A stretch of 64,000 bases of DNA from Hedera helix (lineage: Eukaryota; Streptophyta; Magnoliopsida; Apiales; Araliaceae): positions 7,270,731 to 7,334,730 of the forward strand of contig OX359285.1 in assembly GCA_947179155.2 (NCBI GenBank). Reading direction: 5' to 3'. The notes beneath the pieces are model-generated. The model ran no database searches and had not been told where the DNA came from. It saw only the letters and a program-made list of their open reading frames with translations. A program made the translations under genes and the position numbers. This document shows positions 30,243 to 42,100 of this stretch, piece by piece; position 1 is the first letter of the stretch; each line of letters starts with the position of its first letter.

Positions 30243-33200
30243 TATATATATATATTTGTAAATGGTTGGAAGCTGTTGTTATCATTCTTTCAATTAGTTT
30301 ATCTGTCAATGTCATTTTAAAAATACTAGACTCCATTCTCTTGTTTAAACTTAAAAAATGACATTACTTTTTTTAAGAATCAATGATTGAAAAGTAAAAA
30401 ACCTTATCTAATTAGTAATCACCCTGCATTAAACTAGAAGCCCTTAACTATTTATTCACCTTTTACAATATATATTTGGTTGATGAAGCAAGCTGGCTCA
30501 GAAAGGGAACAGTGCACATGGCATGCTCTTTCATGGAATAAAAGTTATTTCATTGAAGACTGACATTTTCCTTTACTTAGGGTGTCTTTTGATAAAGCAA
30601 ATGATTGTTCATACTTAAACAAATTTCCTTGTGTACTTACCAAAAAATAAATAAATAAATAAAATACTTGTGTATTATTATATCTACCGTTACAATCTTT
30701 TTAAGTATTTGCTAAATTGAATAACATCCTGTTTATGTGTGTTAGCGTGTTATTAATTTTCCTTTTTTTGGTGTGCAACGTGTCTTATTTAATTTTTATT
30801 CAGGAACATCTTATACGAACTGGCAGTGGTTTTGTATCTGTTATTGTATATGGAGACAAGGATAAGCCAGCGCTGCTTACCTATCCTGATATAGCTTTAA
30901 ATCGTAAGCGATTGGTTTCTTCTTTCAGCTTTCTTAGTTTCTTCTTCACTGTGTTTACATCTATAGTTGTTTTTGTTTCCTCTTTCTATTCGTTGATAGC
31001 AATATGAATTGTAATGAAGATTTTACTTTGTAAATTCTGAACAGATATGTTGTGTTTCCAAGGATTGTTCTTTTGTCCTGAAGCCGCTTCTCTTCTGCTT
31101 CATAATTTCTGCATCTACCATATCAGTCCTCCTGGGCATGAGGTCTGTAAATTGATTGCTTTGTGTTTTTGTTGTTCTGTTATTCTTTTCATACAACTTT
31201 GTTTTTATCTGGAGTTCTTCCTCCTTACTACTGAATGCCATTATTCACGTTAACTTTTATTCTGGGCTTCTACAAGAGTTCTTGCAGTTGGGAGCTGCAT
31301 CAATTTGTCCTGATGACCCTGTTCCTTCTGTTGATGATTTAGTAGATCAAATCCTTGAGGTGCTTAATTACTTTAGGTAACTGCAAGAACATAACACCAC
31401 TAATATTTCTTTTCCGGTAATTCACAACTCTACATCTTGTCAAAGTGTGATTTTACTTATATTTTCTTTAGATTAGTAAGTATAATCATATAGCAGTCTT
31501 TCTTCTACTTGTGATTGCTGGCATAAAGAATATATTACTCCTTGAATATCCATTCTAGCTTTTATCTTTTGTGTAGAGAAGGCAGAAAGTTAGATACAGT
31601 GTTTTATTTAAAATCCTAATGGGATGAATATCACGTTATTCAGGCTTGGTGCAGTGATGTTCATGGGGGCAATGGCAGGCGCTTATATCGTCACACTTTT
31701 TGCTGTATGTTCAAATCTGTAATAATGTAGCTAGTCTCATGTTTTCAAATGATAGCTAGGTTTTGCTGATTGATTAAAATTTCATGTTACAGATGAAATA
31801 TAGGGAGCGGGTTCTTGGTTTGATACTCGTCTCCCCTCTATGTAAAGCACCCTCTTGGTCTGAATGGTTATGTAACAAGGTACCTGTTTTAAACTTCCTC
31901 CTTTAATTTGGAGATGTAGAAAGGGCATTAATTTCTCCTGCAAAGCTGAACTTACTTTTATGCATGTAGTTGACGTCAAATCTGCTATATTTCTATGGAA
32001 TGTGTCATTTACTTAAGGAGTGTTTGTTATACCGCTACTTTAGCAAGGTAATCAACTACTTGAAGAATGAAATCCGTTTGTATTATATTTTCCTTTATTC
32101 TTTCATTAATTAATTAGGTTGAGTAATGATATGTATATAATTTTACAGGAACTTCGCGGCAGCGCGGAAGTCCCAGAATCAGATATAGTTCAATCATGCA
32201 GAAGAGTTAGTGTTCCAAAACTTTCTTGCTTTACATGCGTATTAGTGGAAATATTTGTTATTTTGTTGTTTTACAAAATTGAATATAGTTACACTTGCAG
32301 GATGATGCTGAGTTCAGTATGAAAAAATCTTACAAGTATTTCAGTTTTTAGGCCCTAAACCCTATGTTTTATTCTTTGACACAGAAAACACTGACAAATT
32401 CTTTATACCACTCAAACCTTTGTCCTTAGTATGTTGGATGGAGATGGATGGAAAATGTCAGTTGTGTAGTTGTCAAATTGTGAATCATATTCTCTGTTGA
32501 AAATCCGAGTTGTGAATCATGTATTTAATCATGAATCATATTAGAAGACAAGGAAAGAAATGCAAAACACGATTATATATCTAAGCCTATAGAGGGAACT
32601 CAGCTCATTGGAAAAGAAAGCTTATTAGCTGAAGTTTAATGTTAAAGTATTGAAATAATAAGCCTACCACAAACTTCTAATATTCAAATTATAGTTTGAT
32701 GACTATAAACTAGAGGTTAATTAATAGTCAATATTATTTAAGTAATATCTATATAGGAACAAAGTAGAGAGAAATTAATTTACCTTCAATTATGCAAGTA
32801 TAAGACCCATAGCGACATATACCCCAAATTGTAAAGTGGAGAGCAAAAGTCAACTCCAAGTGTTTGTATTTATGTCTCCATGTGAGAAAGAAACCTGAAA
32901 TGGAAATGAATAAAGAATGTGGAGACAATGTCATGAAAAGAAGTTCAGAAACCTTAGAAAACATTCTATGGCTTAATACATAAAACAAGTGAACACCTCT
33001 CGGCAAATAACTGTATCATTCATATCCCTTCTGCTACACCTCTCTCTCAGAGTTCAATCTATTATTTTTAATTTTTAAACTCATTTTGATCATAAAATGG
33101 GGAATGCTCTTCAAATCTTTAATTTTTAAAACTGGTTTTCATTTTACCTGGTTTTAGAATGGTTTTAAACCCAAATGTATCAAGACTAAAAATTCCCTTA

Positions 33201-34334
33201 TTTTTTGACAATTGGCATTTTCCATCCGACATGCTAAATGATTAAGTTGTAACTTGTTAGTGGTAAAAAAAATAAAATTTAGCCAGGGTTCTTTGTGTCA
33301 GAATAAAGTTCAGGGTACCGTTTACCTTGTTTATGTTTTATTTTTTCCTCCTTTCTTTCAGTTGCTAGATGAGAGGCAGAGCATAAATGTTTTGAGGTTT
33401 CTTCAAGCAATTGATAGGTAAATATGAGTAAGAGGTCCCTGTTGTGTATTACACTGGGAATGCATTCTTCCTTCTTGAGTTCCTTCCAATTGCGTAGGTA
33501 GAATCTAAACTTTCATCTTATCAATAATCAGGAGACCTGACATTACTGAAAGATTGAAGAGCCTAAGATGTCGAACACTTATATTTGTGGGGGACAACTC
33601 TCCTTTCCATTCGGATTCTCTCCATATGATTGCAAAAATGGATGGAAGATACAGTGCCTTAGTTGAGGTATGTGCTTCTTCATGTCCTTGGCTGCTTCAT
33701 GTATGCCTTTTCTTGTTTATTGATGTTCAGTTGAAATCAATACTATAAATCTTAGTTTCAAAGGATTTCATAGGGTATCTAACTTTGTCTTTAGCTGATA
33801 CGCTTATAAAATAATCAATACATTTGATAACAAACATCCATACATTTATGACTATACATTGGACCCTAGAGAAGTGTCCGCAATTCAAAGCATTGTTATC
33901 CATAAAAATATCCGGATGAGGTAAATGAATGAATGCACAAATGGTGTGTTCATTTGGTAACAAGCATTCATACATTTATGACTATATATTGGACCTTAGA
34001 GAAGTGGTCCACAATTCAAAGCATTGTTATCCACAAAAATATCCCGATGAGATAAATGAATGAATGCACAAATGGTGTGCTTAATTGGTGTGTACAGGTG
34101 CAGGCATGTGGATCAATGGTGACAGAAGAGCAGCCACATGCAATGTTGATACCTATGGAGTATTTCCTTATGGGTTATGGTCTGTACAGGCCGAGCCAGT
34201 TCAGTGGCAGTCCAAGGAGCCCCCTCAGCCCATCATGTATTTCTCCAGAGCTTCTCTCTCCCGAAAGTATGGGCTTGAAGCTGAAACCGATTAAGACTAG
34301 GGTATCGTCCCATGTCTGCAATGTAGACAGATAG
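29446..34334 (+). CDS. NDL2: NDL protein (N-MYC downregulated-like, NDR family), 352 aa
   Basis: Eleven exons join in frame: 29446-29505, 30804-30903, 31045-31142, 31288-31376, 31644-31704, 31793-31879, 31970-32047, 32149-32205, 33362-33417, 33532-33667 and 34098-34334. The protein starts MADSSDSVSVDMETIYLGGK and carries NDR-family blocks FFCPEAASLLLHNFCIYHIS, AGAYIVTLFA, LVSPLCKAPSWSEW, SLRCRTLIFVGD and VQACGSMVTEEQPHAMLIPM. The fold is an alpha/beta hydrolase without a catalytic triad. In Arabidopsis, NDL proteins bind the G-protein beta subunit AGB1 and influence auxin transport; the same role is inferred here. Length is close to the usual 345 or so. The symbol is family-level; NDL1, NDL2 and NDL3 cannot be separated by eye. 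The CDS is intact. Confidence 0.93.
33823..34084. repeat. Tandem duplication (about 131 bp x 2) in last NDL intron
   Basis: Two copies sharing CATACATTTATGACTATA, AGAGAAGTG and GAATGAATGCACAAATGG lie end to end, with a handful of differences. The second copy runs to within about a dozen bases of the splice acceptor at 34097. Confidence 0.85.
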
Positions 34335-35058
34335 TATGCATTTAATATTTAATTCCTGTCTAAAGCTCCGTATGGTTATACCATCTCTTGGGTTTAATTT
34401 TTTCATTTTTTGTTTCATTTTTTAATCTTCTTTATTGGATTGGTTATGAAGGGTAAATATGGTTGTAGATAGGATTCTTTAATGGACATAGGGAGGGAGA
34501 TTTGGATTGGATTCGCAGATTTGTTGTAAAGTCCTAATAAGGCCATTTATTTATGATGTTGATGATGATTAATAATGTATAATTGCCATGTGAGGTGGCG
34601 GATCTTAATAATGGACTATAGGCTTAATGTTGACCCAAATACATGGTTGTTTTTCTCCCTGATCTATGTGTGTATATATCACTATATGCCGAGTACATGT
34701 ACACACATATATGCACGTGCACGCATGCACGCATGCATATAGTGATGTTATAAAGAGAGAAAATAGAATGTGAGACTCATCATTGGATGTCTTACACATT
34801 TTTATTGGTATATAATGTCTGGATATTACTATTTGTGCACAATTTGTGTGTATAGTTTATTCATAAAATATTATTCATATACATGCACGTATTTAAATTT
34901 TAACAACAATATTTGTTACAAAGACGAATCTCTAAGATTAAGGTTTCTTTCTTAAATTATTGGGACACATCCAGTGGTATATCTAAAGACGCACAATAGT
35001 ATTAAAAATATTTTTCAGTTCTCTCTTTTTAATACTCTCTCTCCTCTATTTATTATTA
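34335..35058. other. NDL 3' region and intergenic DNA
   Basis: Includes the probable NDL 3' UTR. A GCACGCATGCACGCATGC-type alternating purine-pyrimidine patch lies near 34711-34737. No gene seen. Confidence 0.5.
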
Positions 35059-36454
35059 GAGTAAAATACAATTACATCCCCTGTAAATAATTATAATAAC
35101 ACTCACTATCTCTCTAATTTTTTAAGTAACACTCATTATCCCTTTGAATAACATAATGTAACATTTACTACCCATAAGATGGTTGACTTGTTGATTTCAG
35201 CAATTTTAAAAAATAAAATGGCCAAAATATTCTTAACTACTGTCAGGACAATTATACCTTCAATTTATGATGACTAATATACCCTTTAAACAAAAAGTTT
35301 GCTTGTATCTTACTTTCATTTAACTAGAAGGATAAATTATTAACTTAAATAAATAAAAGTTTATTTAACAAATATAAAATTTTAAGGTGAATAATTTAAT
35401 AATTATCATCTAACATCTGTACCAACATAATGATTAAAAGAAAATTAGAGGTTATGATACATTAGACTTGTCAATATATCAGAATATATGAATATATCGT
35501 TATTACATTATATTGATATATTTAATCAAATGTTGATATATTTGACTTAACAATATATCAATTGCATTATTACATCATCTTGTTATATTTGTTCTAAGAT
35601 TGATATATTTGTCTTGAAAATATATCAGTTTCATTATTGCAACATTTTGATATATTTGTTTCAATATTAATTTATTTGTCTTGAAAATATATCAATTTCG
35701 TTATTGTAGCGTTTGATATATTTGTTTCAATATTGATATAATTGACTTGAAAATATATCAGTTTCGTCATTGCAGCATTTGATATATTTGTTCCAAGATT
35801 GATATATTTGTCTTGAAAATATATCAGTTTCGTTATTGCAACATTTTGATATATTTGTTTCAATATTGATATATTTAGCTTGAAAATATATCAATTTCGT
35901 TATTGTAGCATTTGATATATTTGTTTTAATATTGATATATTTGACTTGAAAATATATCAGTTTCGTCATTGCAGCATTTGATATATTTGTTCCAAGATTG
36001 ATATATTTGTCTTGAAAATATATCAGTTTCGTTATTGTAACATTTTGATATATTTGTTTCAATATTGATATATTTGACTTGAAAATATATCAGTTTTGTT
36101 ATTGTAGCATTTGATATATTTGTTTTAATATTGATATATTTGACTTAAAAAGTATATCAATTTTGTCATTGCAGCATTTGATATATTTGTTTCAAGATTG
36201 ATATATTTGTCTTGAAAATATATTTGTCGTGAATGTAACTTGATCATATAGGTCAAAATAGGGTACTTTTGTCATTAACAAAATAGGTATAAATTCACTA
36301 TATTTTAAAATAGTAAAACATGAGGGTAAATATGTAACTTCCCTTATTTGGTCAAAAATAAATATCTACGGGGATAGTGAGTGTTATTTAAAAAATGAAA
36401 AGAGTAGTGAGTGTTATTATAGTTGTCTACAGAGGATGTGAGTGTATTTTACTC
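35059..36454. mobile_element. Mutator-like nonautonomous element, 1.4 kb, with 9-bp TSD
   Basis: The ends are inverted repeats of about 85 bp (GAGTAAAATACAATTACATC at the left; the reverse complement of the right end reads GAGTAAAATACACTCACATC), about 80 percent alike by eye. The flanks are TTATTATTA at 35050-35058 and again at 36455-36463, a perfect 9-bp duplication as expected for Mutator-type transposition. There is no transposase ORF. The centre is a minisatellite (about 35,580-36,225). ORFs on the minus strand here come from the repeat, whose 66-bp period is a multiple of three. Confidence 0.88.
35580..36225. repeat. Minisatellite of about 66 bp, roughly 10 copies, inside the Mutator-like element
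   Basis: Units contain GATATATTTGTTTCAAnATTG, then ATATATTTGNCTTGAAAAT, then ATATCAGTTTCGTTATTGCA. Starts at 35781, 35848 and 35914 give periods of 66-67. Two unit types (AAGATT...GTCTTG and AATATT...GACTTG) often alternate, suggesting a dimeric higher-order unit of about 132 bp. Confidence 0.85.
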
Positions 36455-37328
36455 TTATTATTATGTTACTTTTGAATGTAGAACTAAATAAGCACATAAA
36501 TATATTTAATTGATGGACTCCGAGTAATATTTCTGTATTGACATATGGGCCCAAGGCAAAGCTCTCCTCCTGCTCACAAAATTTTGGTTATGGTAAAGTT
36601 TATTATGGGGAATCAAAACAAAACAAAATAGGGAACCAAAACAAATCTAGTAGATCATACTTCTTCTTTTCCAAATTAAATATTTAATTTTGAATTTTTT
36701 TAATTTAAATTAATTATTTTTAAAATTAATAATTAAATATATAAATATATTTTTAAAATTATAAAAATTGAGGTTAGTAGTAAATTGTATATATTTTCTT
36801 TTGATTTTAATCTCTTTATCTATATTTTAGCAACAATAATACAAATTTAGTTTTAAAAATAGTCAATTTGACTTTAAAAGGTCAAAATTGAACATTTAAT
36901 TTGAAACCGAAGGATTAACTCTTATGTATCGGTACAAAATAACTATTTAAAATATGATTGAAATTTCAATGTGACGCGAATATCAAAATTATATTTATTA
37001 ATATGTTACTGATATTATACGATATCAAATATCTTCAAAATGAAAAAAAAGAAGACAAAAAAGCAAACCATTTATATGTTATTTTCTTTTTTTGGTATGA
37101 TATACAACTCTTATTTTCTTATCGTAGTGAAAATAAGAGTATTAATATAAAAACTATTCATTCTATATATATAATATTACCTTCAAATTTGTGAGAAAGA
37201 AAAAAAATATATCCCCTAAATAGAGTATATTTTAAGAATAACGTCGTCTTATACATTAGTGTATTCTTAATAGATAAAAATGCAAGTATTTTTTAAATTT
37301 ATAATCTATTTTGGTCACACAAAAAAAC

Positions 37329-37331
<3 letters not shown>

Positions 37332-37392
<61 letters not shown>
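37332..37392. repeat. (AT)n microsatellite
   Basis: About 30 uninterrupted AT units. Confidence 0.95.
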
Positions 37393-37395
<3 letters not shown>

Positions 37396-38781
37396 AACAT
37401 ATACTATAAAGTATATACATACTTCACTAGTTAGGGTATCTAGCACACTAGCACATAGGAAATTATACAACTGGATTAAGCATTTTTGTTGCCGGGAAGT
37501 ATAACCTTTTCAACAGTTACTACCATGCTATAATTATGGATTGGTGGATTGATAACCCACCAATTAAAACCGAATAATAGAAGAATCAAATATTAAACGA
37601 ATATATATATATATATACAAGTAGTATGGGTTTATTAACATGTTACATCTTAACCCATTTGTTTGTTAATTATAATCAATTCAAAATATCAAATAATCAG
37701 TTATTTGTCCATAAATGATTTGGCTTGTGCATTGAAGCCGAAATTATATTTTTTGAAAATAAATAAATAAATAAAAAGTGATATTTTCACATAATTTTTT
37801 GATATTTTAACATATAAATTGTCGCTATAAATTTATAATTACGGTCAAAATCTCACTATGTTACACGTAGTAGACTATCCACCTTTGGTATACCTTGAGG
37901 TTGAGATTAAATTTTTAAGAGATGGACCAACTAATAATAAAAATAATAATAATAATAATAGTTAGTGGATCATTATTATAGCACAATCCATACTATGTTC
38001 TGCCAAAGAAATTGGCAAAAAAGTTATCTGAAACAGGAGGAGGCAGGAACGCAGGAGGAGGAGGGGCCAAGACTGCCATTTGTAAATTACATGTCCCAGC
38101 TATGAAGAAGGTCGACAACTAGACAGCTCTGTTTGTTTCTGATTGATAAAGTATCTTTTCACATTTAAGGAGTAGCTTTTTATCTTTTACATAGAGTTTT
38201 TTCCTTTTCCACAATTATAACTCTCTACTCTTTAGACGTTGATTATAGAAGCTTATATGTTCATTAAATATCGTTTATTTTAAGATTTAGAATTTTGTGA
38301 TACTTAATAATGCTATATTTTTAAATCGTGATCACCAAATTTTTAATAAACGAGATAAGATTTTTAAGTATATATAATAAAAGGTGGCCATATAAGGCCT
38401 GACACTTTTTTTATGAGTTTGGACGACAAAAAAAGTTTAATAATAAAAGTGGTTTTAATAATAAATGTTGTTAAATTTTTGTCTATATTTTTTTTCTTCG
38501 TTAATTTAAAACTCAATAACAAATAAATTTGACAGAAAAGTTATTAAATTTTTGATCCATTTTTAATTTATATTTTTTTTTCATCCATTAAAACTCAGTA
38601 ACCGATGGCTCCCTGTAAATATATAATAGATCCAACACTTAAAGTTGGACGGCAGGCACAAATTCTGGCTGTTTAGTATAAATCCAAATATAAAGGCAGA
38701 AGATGCAAAAACACTAGGCAACAGCTCTTGAAAATTAGAGGTTAAAGCTTGTCAAACGTGTCCAAACAGATTCACTTCCTG

Positions 38782-38783
<2 letters not shown>

Positions 38784-38849
<66 letters not shown>
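38784..38849. repeat. (TA)n microsatellite
   Basis: About 32 uninterrupted TA units, some 350 bases upstream of the kinase ATG. Confidence 0.95.
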
Positions 38850-38850
<1 letters not shown>

Positions 38851-39141
38851 CATTATACTACTCCCCTATATAGTATATAGTATTTGAGTTCGTTAAGGGT
38901 TTATAGAGAGAGAAAGCTTCTTCCTTTACCAATGTGTTTGTTTTATATACACAGTTGGACCAGCTAGTGTCGTTACATCAAACCTCATGCCCCCAACAAG
39001 TTTGTTTCCTTTCGCTTTCAGTTCACCTCTGTTTCATTATAACCTTCTTCTAATTTTTCCTTTTCGGCCATGCCCTTTTGTTTCTCTGTCTCTTCATGTT
39101 ATGCAAGTCTGTAAGGTGTTTGAATACTTTGCTGAATTGAG

Positions 39142-42100
39142 ATGAGTCTGCGGCAAAAGAGTAGTAAAGATTGGGACTTGAATGTGGTGGAGAGAGTTGT
39201 GCTTGTAGCTGTTAAAGCATCCAAAGAAATTCCAAGAACTGCTTTGGTGTGGGCTTTAACTCATGTTGTTCAACCTGGGGATTGCGTTAAGCTGCTAGTG
39301 GTCATTCCTGTTCTCAGCTCAAGTAACCCTTTTCTCCCAATATTTTTAAGTGTGTTTTGTGTTTATACATGGGTTTTTTAGTCTTGATCGGTGATAGTTT
39401 ACTTTCATTTTCTGGCTTCCTTATAATATGGAATTATGTGTCACTTTTCTAATATGTAGTGCTTATGTTATGCTAAATGGGTCTATTTTACTTTCGATAT
39501 AGTTGGGCGTTTTTGTTGGCAATGTCCTGAAAACTTAAATATAAAGTTTTCAAGTTCAAATGTCTTAGTTTCGTTGTGATATTACCTCAGACATGATAAC
39601 TGGCTTATGTATATGCTATATATTGCTTTATAAGTAATCCCGATCTGTTGTTCAAGACTAGTTTGGTTGATTCTGTGATCCCCCAAGCCCCAATCATGGT
39701 TAGTTGAGTTTATTAGCTCGGTGTTGAAATGAAAAGGATTTATTATTAAGTAATTACATCTTCGTGTTGTGCATGTGTGCAAGTGTTTACTGATTAATTT
39801 CTTAAAATAATTTGCTCCATTAGGTCATTTTCAAAATAAAAATAGTTGAAGCTGAAGATGTCTATAACTATATTTTTATTAATATCCATATTGTTAATGC
39901 ACAATGTACATTGTCTGCACCATTTTCTCTTATGCTTTTAGAGTGATTGCTGACTTAACACAAATCTTGCGGTTACATTCCTTTTGTTTTTAGTATGAAT
40001 CAAATGGAATGAATCGCCAATTCAGAGCAATTGGTGATATGTAATCTGCTTTCATTCCGTTTCGTTTTATTATAAATAAATTGAATTGATTCACCACTTA
40101 GTCAAATTGTTCTGTGTGTTTGTGCATTTCTCTAGGCCCCCATGATTTTTATTGTATGTTTCTTTCTTTTTTATGCCCTGTTTTGTCAACTTCAGATCTG
40201 TTTGTGTTTTTTATGAGTTATGACATCTAAAGTGATTCACCATTATAGGTAAAAAGTTATGGGGTTTCAGGAGATTTGGTAGTGATTGCTCTAATGGTCA
40301 TTGGAGATCTCTCTCAGGAACAATGTCAGATCGGAAAGATGATATTGCGGACTCATGCTCCAAGATGATGCCTCAACTCCGTGATGTTTATGATATAAAT
40401 AAAGTATTCGCTCCAACCCTTTCTATATATACTTATATTAGTTTTGACATGCTTGACTTTTAGTACTAAATTTCACATTTCAATTCTTCTAAACAGATAA
40501 AGATCAAGGTAAAGATCGTGTGTGGCTCACCAAGCGGAGTAGTGGCGGCTGAAGCCAAGAAAGATCAAACACACTGGGTTATATTGGATAAGTAATATAT
40601 ATATAGTATGAATCACTTTCTTAGTTTCTTAGTTTAACTTCATGCATTCTAGTTGTCTTGGTCTATAACGGTGGTTCTTTTGTTCCACAAAATTCAGTTT
40701 GTTATTAGTAAAATCTTTTCTTTTTTCCCGGAGTATTAGTAAAACCTTCTTTCATAGTAGCTACATAGAATTCAGTTTTGTATTATATGTCGTGCCAGTA
40801 ATTATTATTTTCTTTCTTTTGGGGCTAAAATAATTGTTACTTTCAATTTCCAAACAGACAACATAAAAAAGAAACGAAACTCTGCATGAAACAACTCGAA
40901 TGCAATCTTGTGGTAATGAAAAAATCTCGGCCAAAGGTGCTTCGTTTAAATCTGGTTGGATCACCTAAGATGGAAACTGAGGAGCTGCCTGGATCAGATT
41001 CATCTGCAGAACATATGAAAAATGACTGTACTCTCTGGAATGCAACTTGCGTGCCAAATGTCACTCCAGCAAGCACTCCAGAACATTCATCTTTTACAAT
41101 AACTGATGTTGGAACATCGTCAATATCAAGCTTAGATCTAGGCATTTCTCCATTTGTGATCTCCGATGTCAATTGGGATCTGAAGAAAGAGGGCTTCTTA
41201 TTCGCTGAAGAAAATCATAGCCTTGATGACTCTGAGTGGGATACAGACAGTGAAAAGCTAAGTTCTCCTTTGACAAGTTCATGTTCCCACCCATGGATGC
41301 GAGACGCTCTCAGTTCTTCTGGTGAGTTATCAAAGTATTTGGTGGAACATTCACAAATATCTAATGGTAAAGCTCTTGATTCCATGTCTGAAGCCTTGCG
41401 GGGAAAATTCTCTGAACTTGATCGAAACCACAAAAGTAGTGTTCTGGCTGACAGGCGTAATCAGGACTCCAGTAAGAGTTTGAGAAAAATGATATCATTC
41501 ACCAGAAATGCACTTGCAGAACCTCCTCCACTGTGTTCAATATGTCAGCACAAAGCACCCGTATTTGGAAAACCTCCTCAATGGTTTACCTATGCAGAGC
41601 TAGAACATGCTACAGATGGATTCTCTGAAGCTAATTTCTTGGCCGAAGGTGGATTTGGTTCTGTACACAGAGGGGTCTTACCAGATGGCCAGGTTATTGC
41701 TGTCAAGCAACATAAACCAGCTAGTTCTCAGGGTGATCAGGAATTTTGCTCAGAAGTGGAAGTACTAAGTTGTGCACAACATCGTAATGTCGTGATGCTG
41801 AATGGATTGTGTGTAGATGATAGAAGAAGATTGTTAGTATATGAATATATTTGCAATGGATCTTTGGATCATCACCTTTATGGTACTTACGTTTCTATCC
41901 TAATATATCTGCAATTTGTACAACAAGTGTAGGGACCATACTACTTATGGAATTGAGCCCCTTTTTTACAGAATTGGTTAAATAAGCCTTTCTACACCAG
42001 TGACTTTATTCTTAGTTTTCGTCTTTGCTTAACGCGCTGTAGACAATCTGAAAGCAGCTTAAAACTTCCATATATTAGCTGTCCCAAAATATTCGGAATT

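Larger units (their letters stand above)
36464..39141. other. AT-rich intergenic DNA before the kinase gene
   Basis: No gene. Long (AT)n runs are at 37332-37392 and 38784-38849, with shorter ones near 37604-37617 and an (AAT)n patch at 37934-37960. A GGAGGAGG-rich patch lies at 38037-38066. The last 250 bases, CT-rich, are the probable kinase leader. Confidence 0.6.

Noticed and set aside
32749..33006. Minus-strand 85-codon ORF in an NDL intron
   Set aside because: Intronic, no splice or promoter context, no recognised family.
35672..36062. Minus-strand ORFs encoding repetitive KLIYFQDKYINLGTNIS-like peptides
   Set aside because: They arise because the minisatellite period (66) is a multiple of three; no start context or conserved protein.
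37280..37504. ORF with a long Ile-Tyr repeat
   Set aside because: Translation of an (AT)n microsatellite.
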